Source of the DNA: Chromobacterium paludis | Lineage (GTDB): Bacteria > Pseudomonadota > Gammaproteobacteria > Burkholderiales > Chromobacteriaceae | Direction: 5' to 3' | Assembly (NCBI RefSeq): GCF_008275125.1 | Contig: NZ_CP043473.1 | Location: 3,162,001-3,226,000 of the forward strand | Length of the DNA: 64,000 nucleotides | Part shown: in pieces, positions 1 through 12,294 of the stretch | How the letters are laid out: every line of letters begins with the position of its first letter | Position numbering within the stretch: position 1 is the first letter of the stretch | Translations under genes and position numbers: made by a program | The notes under the pieces: generated by a model | Databases searched by the model: none | What the model was told of the DNA's origin: nothing | Seen by the model: the letters and a program-made list of their open reading frames with translations, nothing else

Positions 1-259
1 GCCGCCACTCCTGCTTCAGCTGTGTCCAGACGCCCTGCCTCTTCCAGTTGCGATCTATGGTGAAAACCCGCGCAATCGCCGGATGCAGGGTCAACATGTC
101 CCGCGTCTCGTGATAGACCAAGGCGTCTATCTCGACCTGAGGCGCATGCTTCTTCAGCACGGTGAATACTGGCGAGCTCAGCAATACGTCGCCGTGGTGC
201 ATCAGCCGCACCACCAGCACCCGGCTGAGTTGGGAGAAATCAATCGCGTCTTTGGACAT
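1..259 (-). CDS. Lipopolysaccharide heptosyltransferase (RfaQ/WaaQ-type), 5' part only
   Basis: Only the first 86 codons are inside the window; the gene runs off the left edge. The peptide opens with a Rossmann-type strand (VLVVRLMHHGDVLLSSPV) and continues with DALVYHETRDMLTLHPAI and RVFTIDR, which is the N-terminal pattern of glycosyltransferase family 9 heptosyltransferases that add heptose to the LPS inner core at the cytoplasmic face of the inner membrane. RfaQ-like heptosyltransferase III is the closest pattern I recognise, but the acceptor cannot be assigned from this fragment. It starts 14 bases after the ptsI stop on the same strand, so it is probably the last visible member of the pts transcript. 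Confidence 0.8.
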   Translation of the reverse strand, partial: MSKDAIDFSQLSRVLVVRLMHHGDVLLSSPVFTVLKKHAPQVEIDALVYHETRDMLTLHPAIARVFTIDRNWKRQGVWTQLKQEWR

Positions 260-273
260 AAATAAAAACCGGG

Positions 274-2013
274 CTAGTCGCCCGGCTCTGCATTCAGCAG
301 TTGCAACAAATCGGCTATTTTATCAGGGTCTTCTGATCTAAGCATGCGCGACGCAATCGGCGCGATTTCGTCCAGATGGCTGGTCAGCACCTGCTGCTTC
401 ACCGCCAGCAGATTGGCCGGGTGCATGGAGAACTTGCGCAGGCCCATGCCCAGCAGCAAGCGGGTCAGCTTGGCGTCGCCCGCCATCTCGCCGCACACCG
501 ACACCGGCAGGTTGGCCTTGATGCCGGTCTTGATGGTGTGCAGGATCAGCTTCAGCACCGCCGGGTGGATCGGGTCGTACAGATGGCTGACGGTGTCGTC
601 GTTGCGGTCTATCGCCAGCGTGTACTGGATCAGATCGTTGGTGCCGATGGACAGGAAATCCACATGTTTGGTGAAGCTGCCGGCCACCAGCGCGGCCGAC
701 GGGATTTCTATCATCGCGCCGACTTCCACGTCGTCGGCGTAGCTGATGCCCTCGTCGCGCAGCTCTTCCTTGGCGTATTCGAACTGCGCCAGCGCCTGCC
801 GCAGCTCCGGCAACGAGTTCACCATGGGAAACAGCACGCGGATGCGGCCATGCACCGAGGCCCGCAGCAGCGCGCGCAGCTGGGCGCGGAACATCAAGGG
901 TTCGGCCAGGCACAGCCGGATGCCGGTCAGGCCCAGCGCCGGATTGTCGGCCTGGTTGTGGCCCAGCCACTTCGGACTCTTGTCCGCGCCCAGGTCCATG
1001 GTGCGGATGGTGACCGGCATGCCCTTCATCGCCGCCGCCACATGGCGGTAGGCTTCGAATTGCTCGTCCTCGGTCGGCAGCGTGTCGCGGCCTAGGAACA
1101 GGAATTCGCTGCGGAACAGGCCGATGCCGACCGCGCCGGACTCACGCACGTCGTCCACGTCCTGCGGCCGCTCGATATTGGCCAGGAGTTCGATCACCGA
1201 GCCGTCGCGCGTCACGGCGCTGGATTTGCGTATCGACGACAGCTTGCGCCGCGCGCCGCGCCAGGCTCGCAGACGGCGGCGGTATTCATTGAGTACCAGA
1301 TTGTCTGGATTGATGATCACCACGCCCTGCAGGCCGTCGACGATGATCATCTCATCCTGGCGGATCAGCTCGCGCGCGTGGTGCAGCGCGATGACGGAAG
1401 GCAGGTCCAGGCTGCGTCCCAGGATGGCGGTGTGCGAGGTAGCGCCGCCGACATCGGTGATGAAAGCGGCGAAATTGGAATCCTTGAAATACACCATGTC
1501 GGCCGGCGACAGGTCGTGCGCCACCAGGATGTGGTCCTCCACCAGGTCTTCCGGCGCCGGCAGCTGCGGCGCGTCGCCGTCCAGATTGTTGAAGATGCGC
1601 TCGATCACCTGCAGCACGTCGTTCTTGCGCTCGCGCAGGTAGTCCTCTTCAATGGCGTCGAACTGTTCCACCAGGTGGTCGCACTGCAGCTTCAGCGCCC
1701 ATTCGGCATTGCAGCGCTGCTTTTCTATGATTTCGCGCGGCTCCATCGAGATGGTGATGTCGCCCAACAGCATGATGTGCAGCGACAGAAAGGCGCCCAG
1801 TTCCGCAGGGGCGTTTTCCGGGATGCTGCCCCACAGCATCTCCAGCTCTTTGCGGGTGGCGCGCACCGCCTCGTCGAAGCGCGTCTTCTCCGCCGGGACG
1901 TCGTCGTCCTCCAGCAGATAGTGCGCCACATCGTCCATGCTGCGCGAAATCAGGTGGGCCCGGCCGATGGCGATGCCCCCGCCTATGGCCACCCCGTGCA
2001 GGATGATGCTCAT
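274..2013 (-). CDS. ptsI: Phosphoenolpyruvate-protein phosphotransferase, PTS enzyme I
   Basis: Enzyme I takes the phosphoryl group from phosphoenolpyruvate in the cytoplasm and passes it to HPr. The 579-residue length is normal for the family. The phosphorylated histidine lies in GGATSHTAILGR (His194), the PEP-binding barrel shows GIGLFRSEFLFLGR near 296-309 and the catalytic cysteine is in SVCGEMAG (Cys507), so the enzyme looks intact. It follows ptsH on the minus strand after a gap of about 108 bases holding a GC-rich hairpin. No sugar-specific EIIB or EIIC gene is nearby, so the product probably works in a regulatory PTS chain, as in Neisseria and Ralstonia; that role is inferred. Confidence 0.96.
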   Translation of the reverse strand: MSIILHGVAIGGGIAIGRAHLISRSMDDVAHYLLEDDDVPAEKTRFDEAVRATRKELEMLWGSIPENAPAELGAFLSLHIMLLGDITISMEPREIIEKQRCNAEWALKLQCDHLVEQFDAIEEDYLRERKNDVLQVIERIFNNLDGDAPQLPAPEDLVEDHILVAHDLSPADMVYFKDSNFAAFITDVGGATSHTAILGRSLDLPSVIALHHARELIRQDEMIIVDGLQGVVIINPDNLVLNEYRRRLRAWRGARRKLSSIRKSSAVTRDGSVIELLANIERPQDVDDVRESGAVGIGLFRSEFLFLGRDTLPTEDEQFEAYRHVAAAMKGMPVTIRTMDLGADKSPKWLGHNQADNPALGLTGIRLCLAEPLMFRAQLRALLRASVHGRIRVLFPMVNSLPELRQALAQFEYAKEELRDEGISYADDVEVGAMIEIPSAALVAGSFTKHVDFLSIGTNDLIQYTLAIDRNDDTVSHLYDPIHPAVLKLILHTIKTGIKANLPVSVCGEMAGDAKLTRLLLGMGLRKFSMHPANLLAVKQQVLTSHLDEIAPIASRMLRSEDPDKIADLLQLLNAEPGD

Positions 2014-2089
2014 TGCCCCTCCCCAGACGAGCCGTTTTATTTTGCTCTGCCCGCCGCAATCTCCGCCGCGCCAGCGACGGACTCCCTGA

Positions 2090-2109
2090 GAGCGGCCCCG
2101 CGGCCGCTC
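2090..2109 (-). promoter_or_regulatory. GC-rich hairpin between ptsH and ptsI
   Basis: GAGCGGCC and GGCCGCTC form a perfect 8-bp stem with a 4-base loop. No U-run follows in the direction of transcription, so it is more likely an RNA-stability or attenuation element than a full terminator. The role is inferred. Confidence 0.35.
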
Positions 2110-2121
2110 ACCCGCTCAAGC

Positions 2122-2391
2122 TTATTCCGCCTCGTCGAAGCGGTTGTTGATCAGCGCGACCAGCGCTTCCAGCGCCTGCTGTTCGTCCTCGCCGCTGATT
2201 TCCAGCTCCACCTTGGCGCCCTTGGCCGCGGCCAGCATCATCACGCCCATGATGCTCTTGCCGTTGACGCGGCGGTTGTTGCGGGCGATGAAGATGTCGC
2301 TCTTGTAACGGCTGGCCAGCTGGGTGAACTTGCTGGACGCGCGCGCGTGCAGTCCCAGCTTGTTGATGATTTCCACTTCAGATCGCAGCAT
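2122..2391 (-). CDS. ptsH: PTS phosphocarrier protein HPr
   Basis: HPr is the small cytoplasmic carrier that relays phosphate from EI to EIIA. The 89-residue protein has the active histidine in KLGLHARASS at His15 and the regulatory serine in GKSIMG at Ser46, both at the canonical positions. Ser46 is the site used by HPr kinase where one exists; no hprK is in this window. Its start overlaps the end of the upstream EIIA gene by 14 bases, which indicates translational coupling, and ptsI follows. Confidence 0.96.
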   Translation of the reverse strand: MLRSEVEIINKLGLHARASSKFTQLASRYKSDIFIARNNRRVNGKSIMGVMMLAAAKGAKVELEISGEDEQQALEALVALINNRFDEAE

Positions 2392-2785
2392 TACCTTCCC
2401 CCGGAATAATGTAAAGCACCCCCTCCAGCCCGCCGGTGATCGCCTTGCTGACGACGATCTCCAAGGGCTGGGCGCTGTAGCACAGCGCGCGCACCAGCAT
2501 GGACAGATTGATGCCGGCCACCGCCTCGACGCGGCCAGGCCGGATCAGCCGGCTGGCGATGTTGGACGGCGTGCCGCCGTACATATCGGTCAGCACCACC
2601 ACGCCTTCGCCTTGATCCAGGCCATCCACCAAGCCCTGCGCCTCCGCCAGCTTGCGCTCCGGCTCCTCGGTCTTGTCCACCGTCATCACCGCCAGATTTT
2701 CCGGCTCGCGTCCCAGGATGTGGCGGGCGCAATCGGCCAGGCTCCGTCCCAGGTCTCCGTGTGCAATTATCAGAACACCAACCAT
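2378..2785 (-). CDS. PTS EIIA component, mannose family
   Basis: This 135-residue protein matches the EIIA domain of the mannose PTS family. The phosphorylated histidine is His9 in VLIIAHGDLG, and the substrate loop reads VVLTDMYGGTPSNIASRL. It heads a three-gene unit EIIA-ptsH-ptsI with no permease gene. In betaproteobacteria such stand-alone EIIA-Man proteins accept phosphate from HPr and act in regulation rather than sugar import; this is known for the arrangement in general, and its targets here are unknown. Confidence 0.9.
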   Translation of the reverse strand: MVGVLIIAHGDLGRSLADCARHILGREPENLAVMTVDKTEEPERKLAEAQGLVDGLDQGEGVVVLTDMYGGTPSNIASRLIRPGRVEAVAGINLSMLVRALCYSAQPLEIVVSKAITGGLEGVLYIIPGEGNAAI

Positions 2786-2854
2786 GTCTGAGTCTTCGGT
2801 TTGTCGCAGGCGGACGGACTGCCCGCCGCGGTATTTTGAGCCAAGCTCGAACTT

Positions 2855-2875
2855 CGCGCGGGCCTGGCCCGCGCG
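2855..2875. terminator. Hairpin between cysG and the pts genes
   Basis: CGCGCGGGC and GCCCGCGCG form a perfect 9-bp stem with a 3-base loop just past the cysG stop. There is no T-run on either side, so it is at best a weak intrinsic terminator separating cysG from the pts transcript. Confidence 0.4.
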
Positions 2876-2884
2876 TCCGCGTGA

Positions 2885-4297
2885 TCAATCTTCCCGAATT
2901 GTAACAGCTGAATTCTCGCTGCGGCGGTACCAGGCCAGCTTGTCGGCCAGCGCCACCACTTCGCCGACGATGATCAGGGCCGGAGAGGCGATGCCATGCG
3001 AGGCCATCAGACTGGGCAAACTGGATAAAGTGCCGCACACCGTGCGCTGACGCTCGGTGGTGGCCCACTCCACCGCCGCCGCGGGGGTGTCCGCGCCGCG
3101 GCCATGCGCGACGAAGGCCTGGCACAGCTCGGCCGCCGTGGAGACGCCCATGTACACCACGACCGTCTGCTGCGGCCGGGTCAGCGCCGGCCAGTCCAGC
3201 TGGATGGTGCCGTCCTGCTTGTGGCCGGTGACGAAGGTGACCGATTGCGCGTAATCGCGGTGGGTCAGCGGAATGCCGGCATAGGCCGCCGCGCCGCTGG
3301 CGGAGGTGATGCCCGGCACCACTTCGAAGGCGATGCCGTGCTCGGCCAAGGTGGCGATCTCCTCGCCGCCGCGGCCGAAGGTGAACGGGTCGCCGCCCTT
3401 CAGGCGCAGCACGCGCTTGCCTTGGCGCGCCAGATCCACCATCAACTGGTTGATGTCGTCCTGCGGCAGCGCGTGGTTGGCGCGCGCCTTGCCCACGTAG
3501 ACGCGCTCCGCGTCGCGCCGCACCAGATCCAGCAGGGCCGGCGCCACCAGTTTGTCGTACAGCACCACGTCGGCCTGCTGCATCAGGCGCAGCGCGCGGA
3601 AAGTCAGCAGGTCCGGGTTGCCGGGACCGGCTCCCACCAGATAGACCGCGCCCGCTCGATCGGCCGCGCCGGAGGCGATGCGTTTTTCCATCTCCGTCCG
3701 CGCCGCCGCCTCGTCGCCGTTCATCACCATGTCGGCCAGCGGCCCTTCCAGCACCGTTTCCCAGAAACGGCGGCGGGCGTCGACGTCGGGGAAACGCGCC
3801 TTCACCGCGTCGCGGAAGGCGGCGCCGAAACGGGCCAACCGACCGTAACCGGCCGGAATCAGGCTCTCCAGCCGCGCGCGCATGGAACGCGCCAACACCG
3901 GCACATTGCCGCCGCTGGCCACCGCCACCATCAACGGCGAGCGGTCGATGATGGCCGGGCTGATATAGCGTGAATGGGCCGGATCATCGACCACATTCAC
4001 CAAGATGCCGCGCGCCTCGGCTTCCGCCGCCACGCGGCGGTTCACCGCCGCATCGTCCGTGGCGGCCACCACCAGCCGCATGCCGTCCAGCTGCTCCGCC
4101 GCGTAAGGCGCGGCCACATGGCTCAACTCGCCGCGCGCGGCCCATTCCGCCAGCTCCGGCGCCAGTTCGGTCGCGACCACGCGCAGCCGCGCGCCGGCCG
4201 CCAGCAACAGGCGCGCCTTGCGCAGGGCCACCTCGCCGCCGCCCACCACCAGGCAGGGCTGCTGTTTCAGCTTCAGAAAAATCGGGAAATAATCCAT
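2885..4297 (-). CDS. cysG: Siroheme synthase (multifunctional CysG)
   Basis: CysG converts uroporphyrinogen III to siroheme, the cofactor of sulfite and nitrite reductases. The 470-residue protein carries both halves. The N-terminal dehydrogenase/ferrochelatase has [12 protein letters not shown] near 18-28, Asp104 in NVVDDP and the regulatory serine at Ser128 in VASGG. The C-terminal SAM uroporphyrinogen methyltransferase begins with [14 protein letters not shown] near 219 and has Asp248 and Lys270. These catalytic residues fall at the same numbers as in the enteric enzyme. The gene is divergent from the downstream-numbered GGDEF gene across about 176 bases. No sulfite reductase gene is adjacent. 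Confidence 0.96.
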   Translation of the reverse strand: MDYFPIFLKLKQQPCLVVGGGEVALRKARLLLAAGARLRVVATELAPELAEWAARGELSHVAAPYAAEQLDGMRLVVAATDDAAVNRRVAAEAEARGILVNVVDDPAHSRYISPAIIDRSPLMVAVASGGNVPVLARSMRARLESLIPAGYGRLARFGAAFRDAVKARFPDVDARRRFWETVLEGPLADMVMNGDEAAARTEMEKRIASGAADRAGAVYLVGAGPGNPDLLTFRALRLMQQADVVLYDKLVAPALLDLVRRDAERVYVGKARANHALPQDDINQLMVDLARQGKRVLRLKGGDPFTFGRGGEEIATLAEHGIAFEVVPGITSASGAAAYAGIPLTHRDYAQSVTFVTGHKQDGTIQLDWPALTRPQQTVVVYMGVSTAAELCQAFVAHGRGADTPAAAVEWATTERQRTVCGTLSSLPSLMASHGIASPALIIVGEVVALADKLAWYRRSENSAVTIRED

Positions 4298-4473
4298 TTC
4301 GCGCTCCCGGCCGCTGCGCGCCGTGTTCGGCCAGCGGCGCGGCCTCCGCCACTATTGTCTGCGCCCAAGCATACTGCATTTGTTGCGCAAATACGACGCT
4401 GACCCGGCTGGACTGCGCGTGCAACAGGGCCAAGCGCCGCGTCAATGTCAAAATTCCCGTTTCCCCTTCGCGG

Positions 4474-6426
<1,953 letters not shown>

Positions 6427-7211
6427 AATGCCGCCCTTTGCCGTCACGCCTCCCCGATGAACCGCTGGCACGCCGACTACCTGACCCATCCGCTGTACCG
6501 CCCGGTGCGGCCTTTCGCGCCCGCGCTCGCCGACTGGCCTGCCCAGGCCGATTACGACGCGCTGCTGGCCGCGGCCCGCGCCAAGGGCGCGCCATTGCCG
6601 CCCGGTTTGCGCTTCGTCTGCGAACTGGAGCCGGAGGCGTATTACGAAACCCATATCGGCGACACCGGAGAAGTGCCCACCCGCCCGCAAAACTGGCATG
6701 ACTGGTTCAACGCCCTGGCCTGGCTGGCCTGGCCGCTGGCCAAGGCGGCGCTGAACCGCCGCCACCTCCGAGCCATCGCGCGCGGCGAAATCCAGCGCGG
6801 CCCGCTGCGCGATGCCGCCACCTTGCTGGACGAATGCGGCGTGATCGTGGCCACCAGCGATCCCGCCTTGGGACTGGCGCTGGACGACATGCGCTGGCGC
6901 GAACTGTTCCTCGCGCGCCGCGCCGACTGGGGAACGCGCATCGAGGCGTTCACCCTGGGCCACGCAGTCATGGAAATGGGATTGACGCCGCACATCGGCT
7001 GGTGCGGCAAGGCGCTGATCCTGGACGTGGCGCCGGACTTCTTCGCACGGGACGACGCCGCGCGGCTGCGCCGGTTGGATGCGACGCTGGCGGCGCGGCT
7101 GGACGACGACGCCTTCCTGCCGCGGCCGCGCGCGCTGTGCCCGCTGCCGCTCTTGGGCATACCGGGCTGGTGGCCGGACAACGAAGACCCGGCCTTCTAC
7201 GACAATACCGC

Positions 7212-9107
<1,896 letters not shown>

Positions 9108-9187
9108 AAGCTGCGAGGAAATGCCTCACGAGATGAGATGCTAAGCATTGCCTACAAGACACATTCTAATAGGCTGTATGCTTCTCA

Positions 9188-9812
9188 AGTTGAGTCCGCT
9201 CCGCGGACAATGTTTAGATGCCGGTTCCGCCCGGCAGACGGGCCAGGGGCTGTGCGGCCGGCCCCTTGGCAATCCCAGGCCGCCCCCGCTGCCCGCGAAA
9301 CCCCGGCAAAAAGACACCGGGCAAGGGGCCGCCGAAACTACATGCGTGCGAATCTTTGATTCGCTCAGCAGTACGCGCTAACGTCGCGCGGCGTCGAACA
9401 AATCGGCGGCTTAAAACCTTGCCCAGCGCCTTTTTGCCGGCACGCGCCGAAGGGGGAAGGGGCATGTCGCTCACGCTCTACCCCTTGTAGGGCGGAAGCC
9501 GCAACGGGCGTTCCGCCATCTTTCCTTCTCTAGGACTTGTCCAGATGATGAGGGCCGAACCAACTCGCCCTTCCCCATCAGCGCAAGCCGGCTCCCAAGC
9601 CATTCCCAAGGTTTTAAGACGCCCTTTGCTTGAGCGGGGCGACGCTAGCGCCCCGCGAGTTGGGCGGCGCCTTGGGAATGGCTTGGGAGACGGGGTTTCG
9701 CAGCGCTGCTGGGGCGGCCTGGGGTTAAAAGGGGGCTGGCCGCGCAGCCCCCTTTTCCGTCCTCCGGGCGGAACCGGCGCTCAAATAGCGTCCGCGAAGC
9801 GGACACCAACGG
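9188..9812. repeat. Long imperfect inverted repeat filling the wrbA-araC gap
   Basis: Two diverged arms of roughly 230-260 bases face each other: 9188-9460 on the plus strand and 9565-9812 on the minus strand. Matching blocks in order include GCCGGTTCCGCCCGG, CAGGCCGCCCC, GCGAAACCCC, GCGCTAACGTCGC against GCGCTAGCGTCGC, and GGCGGCTTAAAACCTT against GGCGTCTTAAAACCTT. Each arm starts with its own small hairpin (GTCCGCTCCGCGGAC in the left arm). I see no convincing gene in the 828-base gap from 9108 to 9935; the short reading frames there follow the repeat. Alignment was by eye, so arm borders are approximate. Confidence 0.75.
9487..9517 (+). repeat. GTAG-type REP palindrome
   Basis: The element opens with GTAG and folds through GGCGGAA and TTCCGCC, with a short GC-rich centre. 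It lies in the loop between the two arms of the long inverted repeat. GTAG-headed palindromes are the substrate class of RAYT transposases; no RAYT gene is in the window. Confidence 0.7.
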
Positions 9813-9844
9813 GTGCGTCGCCCCTGCGGGGTGACGCACCCTAC
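9811..9844 (-). repeat. GTAG-type REP palindrome, GGGTGCGTC subfamily
   Basis: Read on the minus strand it begins GTAG and pairs GGGTGCGTC with GACGCACCC around a CCCGCAGGGG centre. It abuts the outer end of the right arm of the long inverted repeat. Confidence 0.65.
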
Positions 9845-9903
9845 GAAGCTAGCCATTACCGCTTGCCCACGCGGAGAGAACGGCGCCATGGCCATCGCGC
9901 GCA

Positions 9904-9939
9904 GGCGGAACACCCGGCCATGCCGGGTTTCCGCCCTAC
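9904..9939 (-). repeat. GTAG-type REP palindrome overlapping the araC stop codon
   Basis: On the minus strand the element starts GTAG, then GGCGGAA, a CCCGGCATGGCCGGG core and TTCCGCC. The TAG inside its leading GTAG is the stop codon of the AraC gene. Confidence 0.75.
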
Positions 9940-10724
9940 GGCGCGGCGAAGAAGCTGCTCGGCGGCGCGCCCAGCTCGCGCTTGAACATGGTGGCGAAGG
10001 CGCTGGGGCTGGCGTAGCCCAAGTCCAGCGCCACCTTCAGCACGCTGTCGCCGCAGGCCAGCCGCTGCAAGGCCAGCATCAGCCGCGCCTGCCGCCGCCA
10101 CTGGCCGAAGCTGAGACCGGTTTCGCGGCGGAAGCGGCGCTGTAGCGTGCGCGGGTCCAGCGCCAGCTCGCGCGCCCACTCCGCCGCGCCGCGCGCATCG
10201 TCGGGCTGCGCCAGCCAGGCGTCGCACAACTGGCGCAAGGCGGCGGACGCAGGCTGCGGCAGCGATAGCGGCAAGACCCTGGCGCGGCCTATCTCCTCCA
10301 GCAGCAGGTCCATCACCTTCTCGTCGCGCGAGCCCGCCGCGCAAGGCACGGCCACCTCCATCGCCGCCACTACCAGCTCGCGCAGCAACGGCGTCACCTC
10401 CAGCACGCAGCACGCGTCCGGCAGGCCCTGCAGCTTGTCCTGCCGCACATAGATGCTGCGCATGCGCACAGGGCTGACCATGCGCACCTGGTGCCAGACG
10501 CCGATGGGCAGCCAGATGGCGCGCGTCGGCGGCACCACCCACTGGCCGCGCTCGGCGCTGACCAGCATCAGCCCCTCCACCGCGCACAGCAGCTGCGCCG
10601 TCGGGTGATTGTGCCGCGGCGTCTCCAGGCCGGCCGGATAGTCGCGCGGCTTGCCGCGCACCGGCACTAGGCCTTGGTCGAACTGATTCAGATGATCGAA
10701 GCTGTCCACAAACGCCTCTTTCAA
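9936..10724 (-). CDS. AraC family transcriptional regulator with N-terminal cupin sensor
   Basis: The 262-residue regulator has an N-terminal cupin-like domain (ETPRHNHPTAQLLCAVEG and the metal-site-like PIGVWHQV) to about residue 110 and a C-terminal pair of helix-turn-helix motifs: ALDPRTLQRRFRRETGLSF and VALDLGYASPSAFATMFKRELG. The architecture resembles E. coli NimR, which controls a neighbouring efflux gene. It is divergent from fsr over 82 bases containing a perfect dyad, so it probably controls fsr and itself; this is inferred. Its TAG stop lies in a REP element. Confidence 0.92.
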   Translation of the reverse strand: MKEAFVDSFDHLNQFDQGLVPVRGKPRDYPAGLETPRHNHPTAQLLCAVEGLMLVSAERGQWVVPPTRAIWLPIGVWHQVRMVSPVRMRSIYVRQDKLQGLPDACCVLEVTPLLRELVVAAMEVAVPCAAGSRDEKVMDLLLEEIGRARVLPLSLPQPASAALRQLCDAWLAQPDDARGAAEWARELALDPRTLQRRFRRETGLSFGQWRRQARLMLALQRLACGDSVLKVALDLGYASPSAFATMFKRELGAPPSSFFAAP

Positions 10725-10738
10725 TAAGATGAATGCCC

Positions 10739-10763
10739 CATTTTCGCAGGACTGGCGAAAATG
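10739..10763. promoter_or_regulatory. Dyad operator candidate between araC and fsr
   Basis: CATTTTCGC and GCGAAAATG form a perfect 9-bp inverted repeat with a 7-base spacer, between the two divergent start codons. The position suits a binding site of the adjacent AraC protein, although many AraC sites are direct repeats. Confidence 0.55.
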
Positions 10764-10806
10764 CGCTTGTTAGCATAGTTGCACCCACCGTATCGAGCCT
10801 CATTCC

Positions 10807-12006
10807 ATGACCACACGCACCCACACCGCCGCGCCGGCGCAGGACACGCGCTTCCGCGTGCTCGGCGCCATCAGTTTCAGCCACTTCCTCAACGACATGC
10901 TGCAGTCGCTGCTGGTGGCGCTCTACCCCTTGCTGAAGGGCAATTACCACCTGAGCTTCGCCGAAATCGGCCTGCTGACCTTCACCTACCAGTGCACCGC
11001 CTCGCTGCTGCAGCCGCTGGTGGGCATCTACACCGACAAAAAGCCGCAGCCATATTCCCTGGTGTTCGGCATGGGCTCCACGCTGCTTGGCCTGCTGCTC
11101 TTGTCCAGCGCCAGCAGCTTTCCATTGCTGCTGTTGGCCGCGGCGCTGATCGGCATGGGCTCGTCCATTTTCCACCCGGAATCGTCGCGCGTGGCGCGCA
11201 TGGCCTCCGGCGGCCGCCCCGGCCTGGCGCAGTCCATCTTCCAAGTGGGCGGCAACGCCGGCAGCGCCACCGGCCCCTTGCTGGCGGCGCTGATCGTGCT
11301 GCCGCTAGGCCAATCCAGCGTGGCCTGGTTCGCGCTGGCCGCGCTGCTGGGCATGTTTGTCTTGTTCCGCGTCGGCCAGTGGTACGCCCATCAGCATAGG
11401 CAGGCCAAAAAGGCCGCCGCCGTGAGCAAGCCCGCGCTGTCGTCCGGCCGCGTCAAACTGACCCTGCTGCTCCTGCTGTTGCTGGTGTTTTCCAAGCACT
11501 TCTACCTGGCCAGCATCACCAGCTACTACACTTTCTACCTGATCCATCACTTCCACGTCGGCGTGCAGTCGGCGCAGCTGCATCTGTTCCTGTTCCTGTT
11601 CGCGGTGGCGGCCGGCACCGTGCTGGGCGGCCCCATAGGCGACGCCATCGGCCGCAAGCGGGTAATCGGCTTTTCCATCCTGGGCATTGCCCCGCTGACC
11701 TTGTTGCTGCCGCACGCCAATCTGTTCTGGACCGCCGTATTGTCCGTCCCTATCGGCTTCATCCTGGCCTCGGCCTTCCCGGCCATCCTGATCTACGCTC
11801 AAGAGCTGCTGCCGGGCAAGGTGGGGATGGTGTCCGGCATGTTCTTCGGCTTCGCCTTTGGCATAGGCGGCATCGGCGCCGCGGTGCTGGGCGAACTGGC
11901 GGACCTGCGCGGCATTGAGTTCGTCTACCAGTTGTGCGCCTTCCTGCCGCTGCTGGGCCTAGTCTCTCTGGCCTTGCCGGACCTGCACGCCAAGCCTCGC
12001 GCCTGA
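10807..12006 (+). CDS. fsr: MFS efflux protein, fosmidomycin resistance family
   Basis: The 399-residue transporter shows about twelve membrane segments and closely follows the Fsr pattern: LGAISFSHFLNDMLQSLLVALYPLL, split here as LGAISFSHFLNDML then QSLLVALYPLL; GSSIFHPESSRVARMASGG; GLAQSIFQVGGN; FSKHFYLASITSYYTFYL; and ILIYAQELLPGKVGMVSG. E. coli Fsr exports fosmidomycin, an inhibitor of isoprenoid synthesis. The substrate of this homologue is inferred from similarity. It is divergently arranged with an AraC regulator and is followed by a strong hairpin. Confidence 0.93.
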   Translation: MTTRTHTAAPAQDTRFRVLGAISFSHFLNDMLQSLLVALYPLLKGNYHLSFAEIGLLTFTYQCTASLLQPLVGIYTDKKPQPYSLVFGMGSTLLGLLLLSSASSFPLLLLAAALIGMGSSIFHPESSRVARMASGGRPGLAQSIFQVGGNAGSATGPLLAALIVLPLGQSSVAWFALAALLGMFVLFRVGQWYAHQHRQAKKAAAVSKPALSSGRVKLTLLLLLLLVFSKHFYLASITSYYTFYLIHHFHVGVQSAQLHLFLFLFAVAAGTVLGGPIGDAIGRKRVIGFSILGIAPLTLLLPHANLFWTAVLSVPIGFILASAFPAILIYAQELLPGKVGMVSGMFFGFAFGIGGIGAAVLGELADLRGIEFVYQLCAFLPLLGLVSLALPDLHAKPRA

Positions 12007-12017
12007 GGCCCCTCCAT

Positions 12018-12048
12018 GCCAGACGCCCAGCCTGAGCGGGCGTCTGGC
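12018..12048 (+). terminator. Hairpin after fsr
   Basis: GCCAGACGCCC and GGGCGTCTGGC make a perfect 11-bp stem with a 9-base loop just past the fsr stop. There is no T-run, so termination may be inefficient or factor-dependent. Confidence 0.55.
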
Positions 12049-12228
12049 CTCCCCGCCCTCTCGCTCGCCCGCACTGGAAATGGCAATCCTATTGCGGCGG
12101 GACGCTTACAAGCAGCACATTGCGCCAGCCGTTCCCGCCAGCCGCCTACTCCCCGCCCAATAAATGACATAAAAATCAACCGCCAGCGCAGCGCTGAGCG
12201 CCACCACGGCCGAGCCTAGTTTGCAAAC

Positions 12229-12247
12229 GATAATTACTAGCATTATC
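12229..12247. promoter_or_regulatory. Fur box upstream of ftrABCD
   Basis: The 19-bp site GATAATTACTAGCATTATC follows the 9-1-9 Fur consensus GATAATGATAATCATTATC, with perfect GATAAT and ATTATC outer arms. It lies 48 bases before the first gene of an iron transport operon, so iron-dependent repression is predicted. The rest of the 288-base gap after fsr shows nothing else clear besides the fsr hairpin. Confidence 0.82.
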
Positions 12248-12294
12248 ATTCTTATTACAGGCCCGAACACGAGGCCAAAACATATAAGGAAAAC

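Noticed and set aside
3970..4473. Upstream extension of the diguanylate cyclase reading frame by 168 codons
   Set aside because: The stretch is arginine/proline-rich low complexity, lies antisense to cysG, and no family member has such an extension; the later ATG starts just before the hydrophobic segment.
9214..9474. 86-codon frame in the wrbA-araC gap (minus strand)
   Set aside because: It lies wholly inside the left arm of the inverted repeat and reads as repeat-derived sequence; such frames are often annotated as hypothetical proteins without support.
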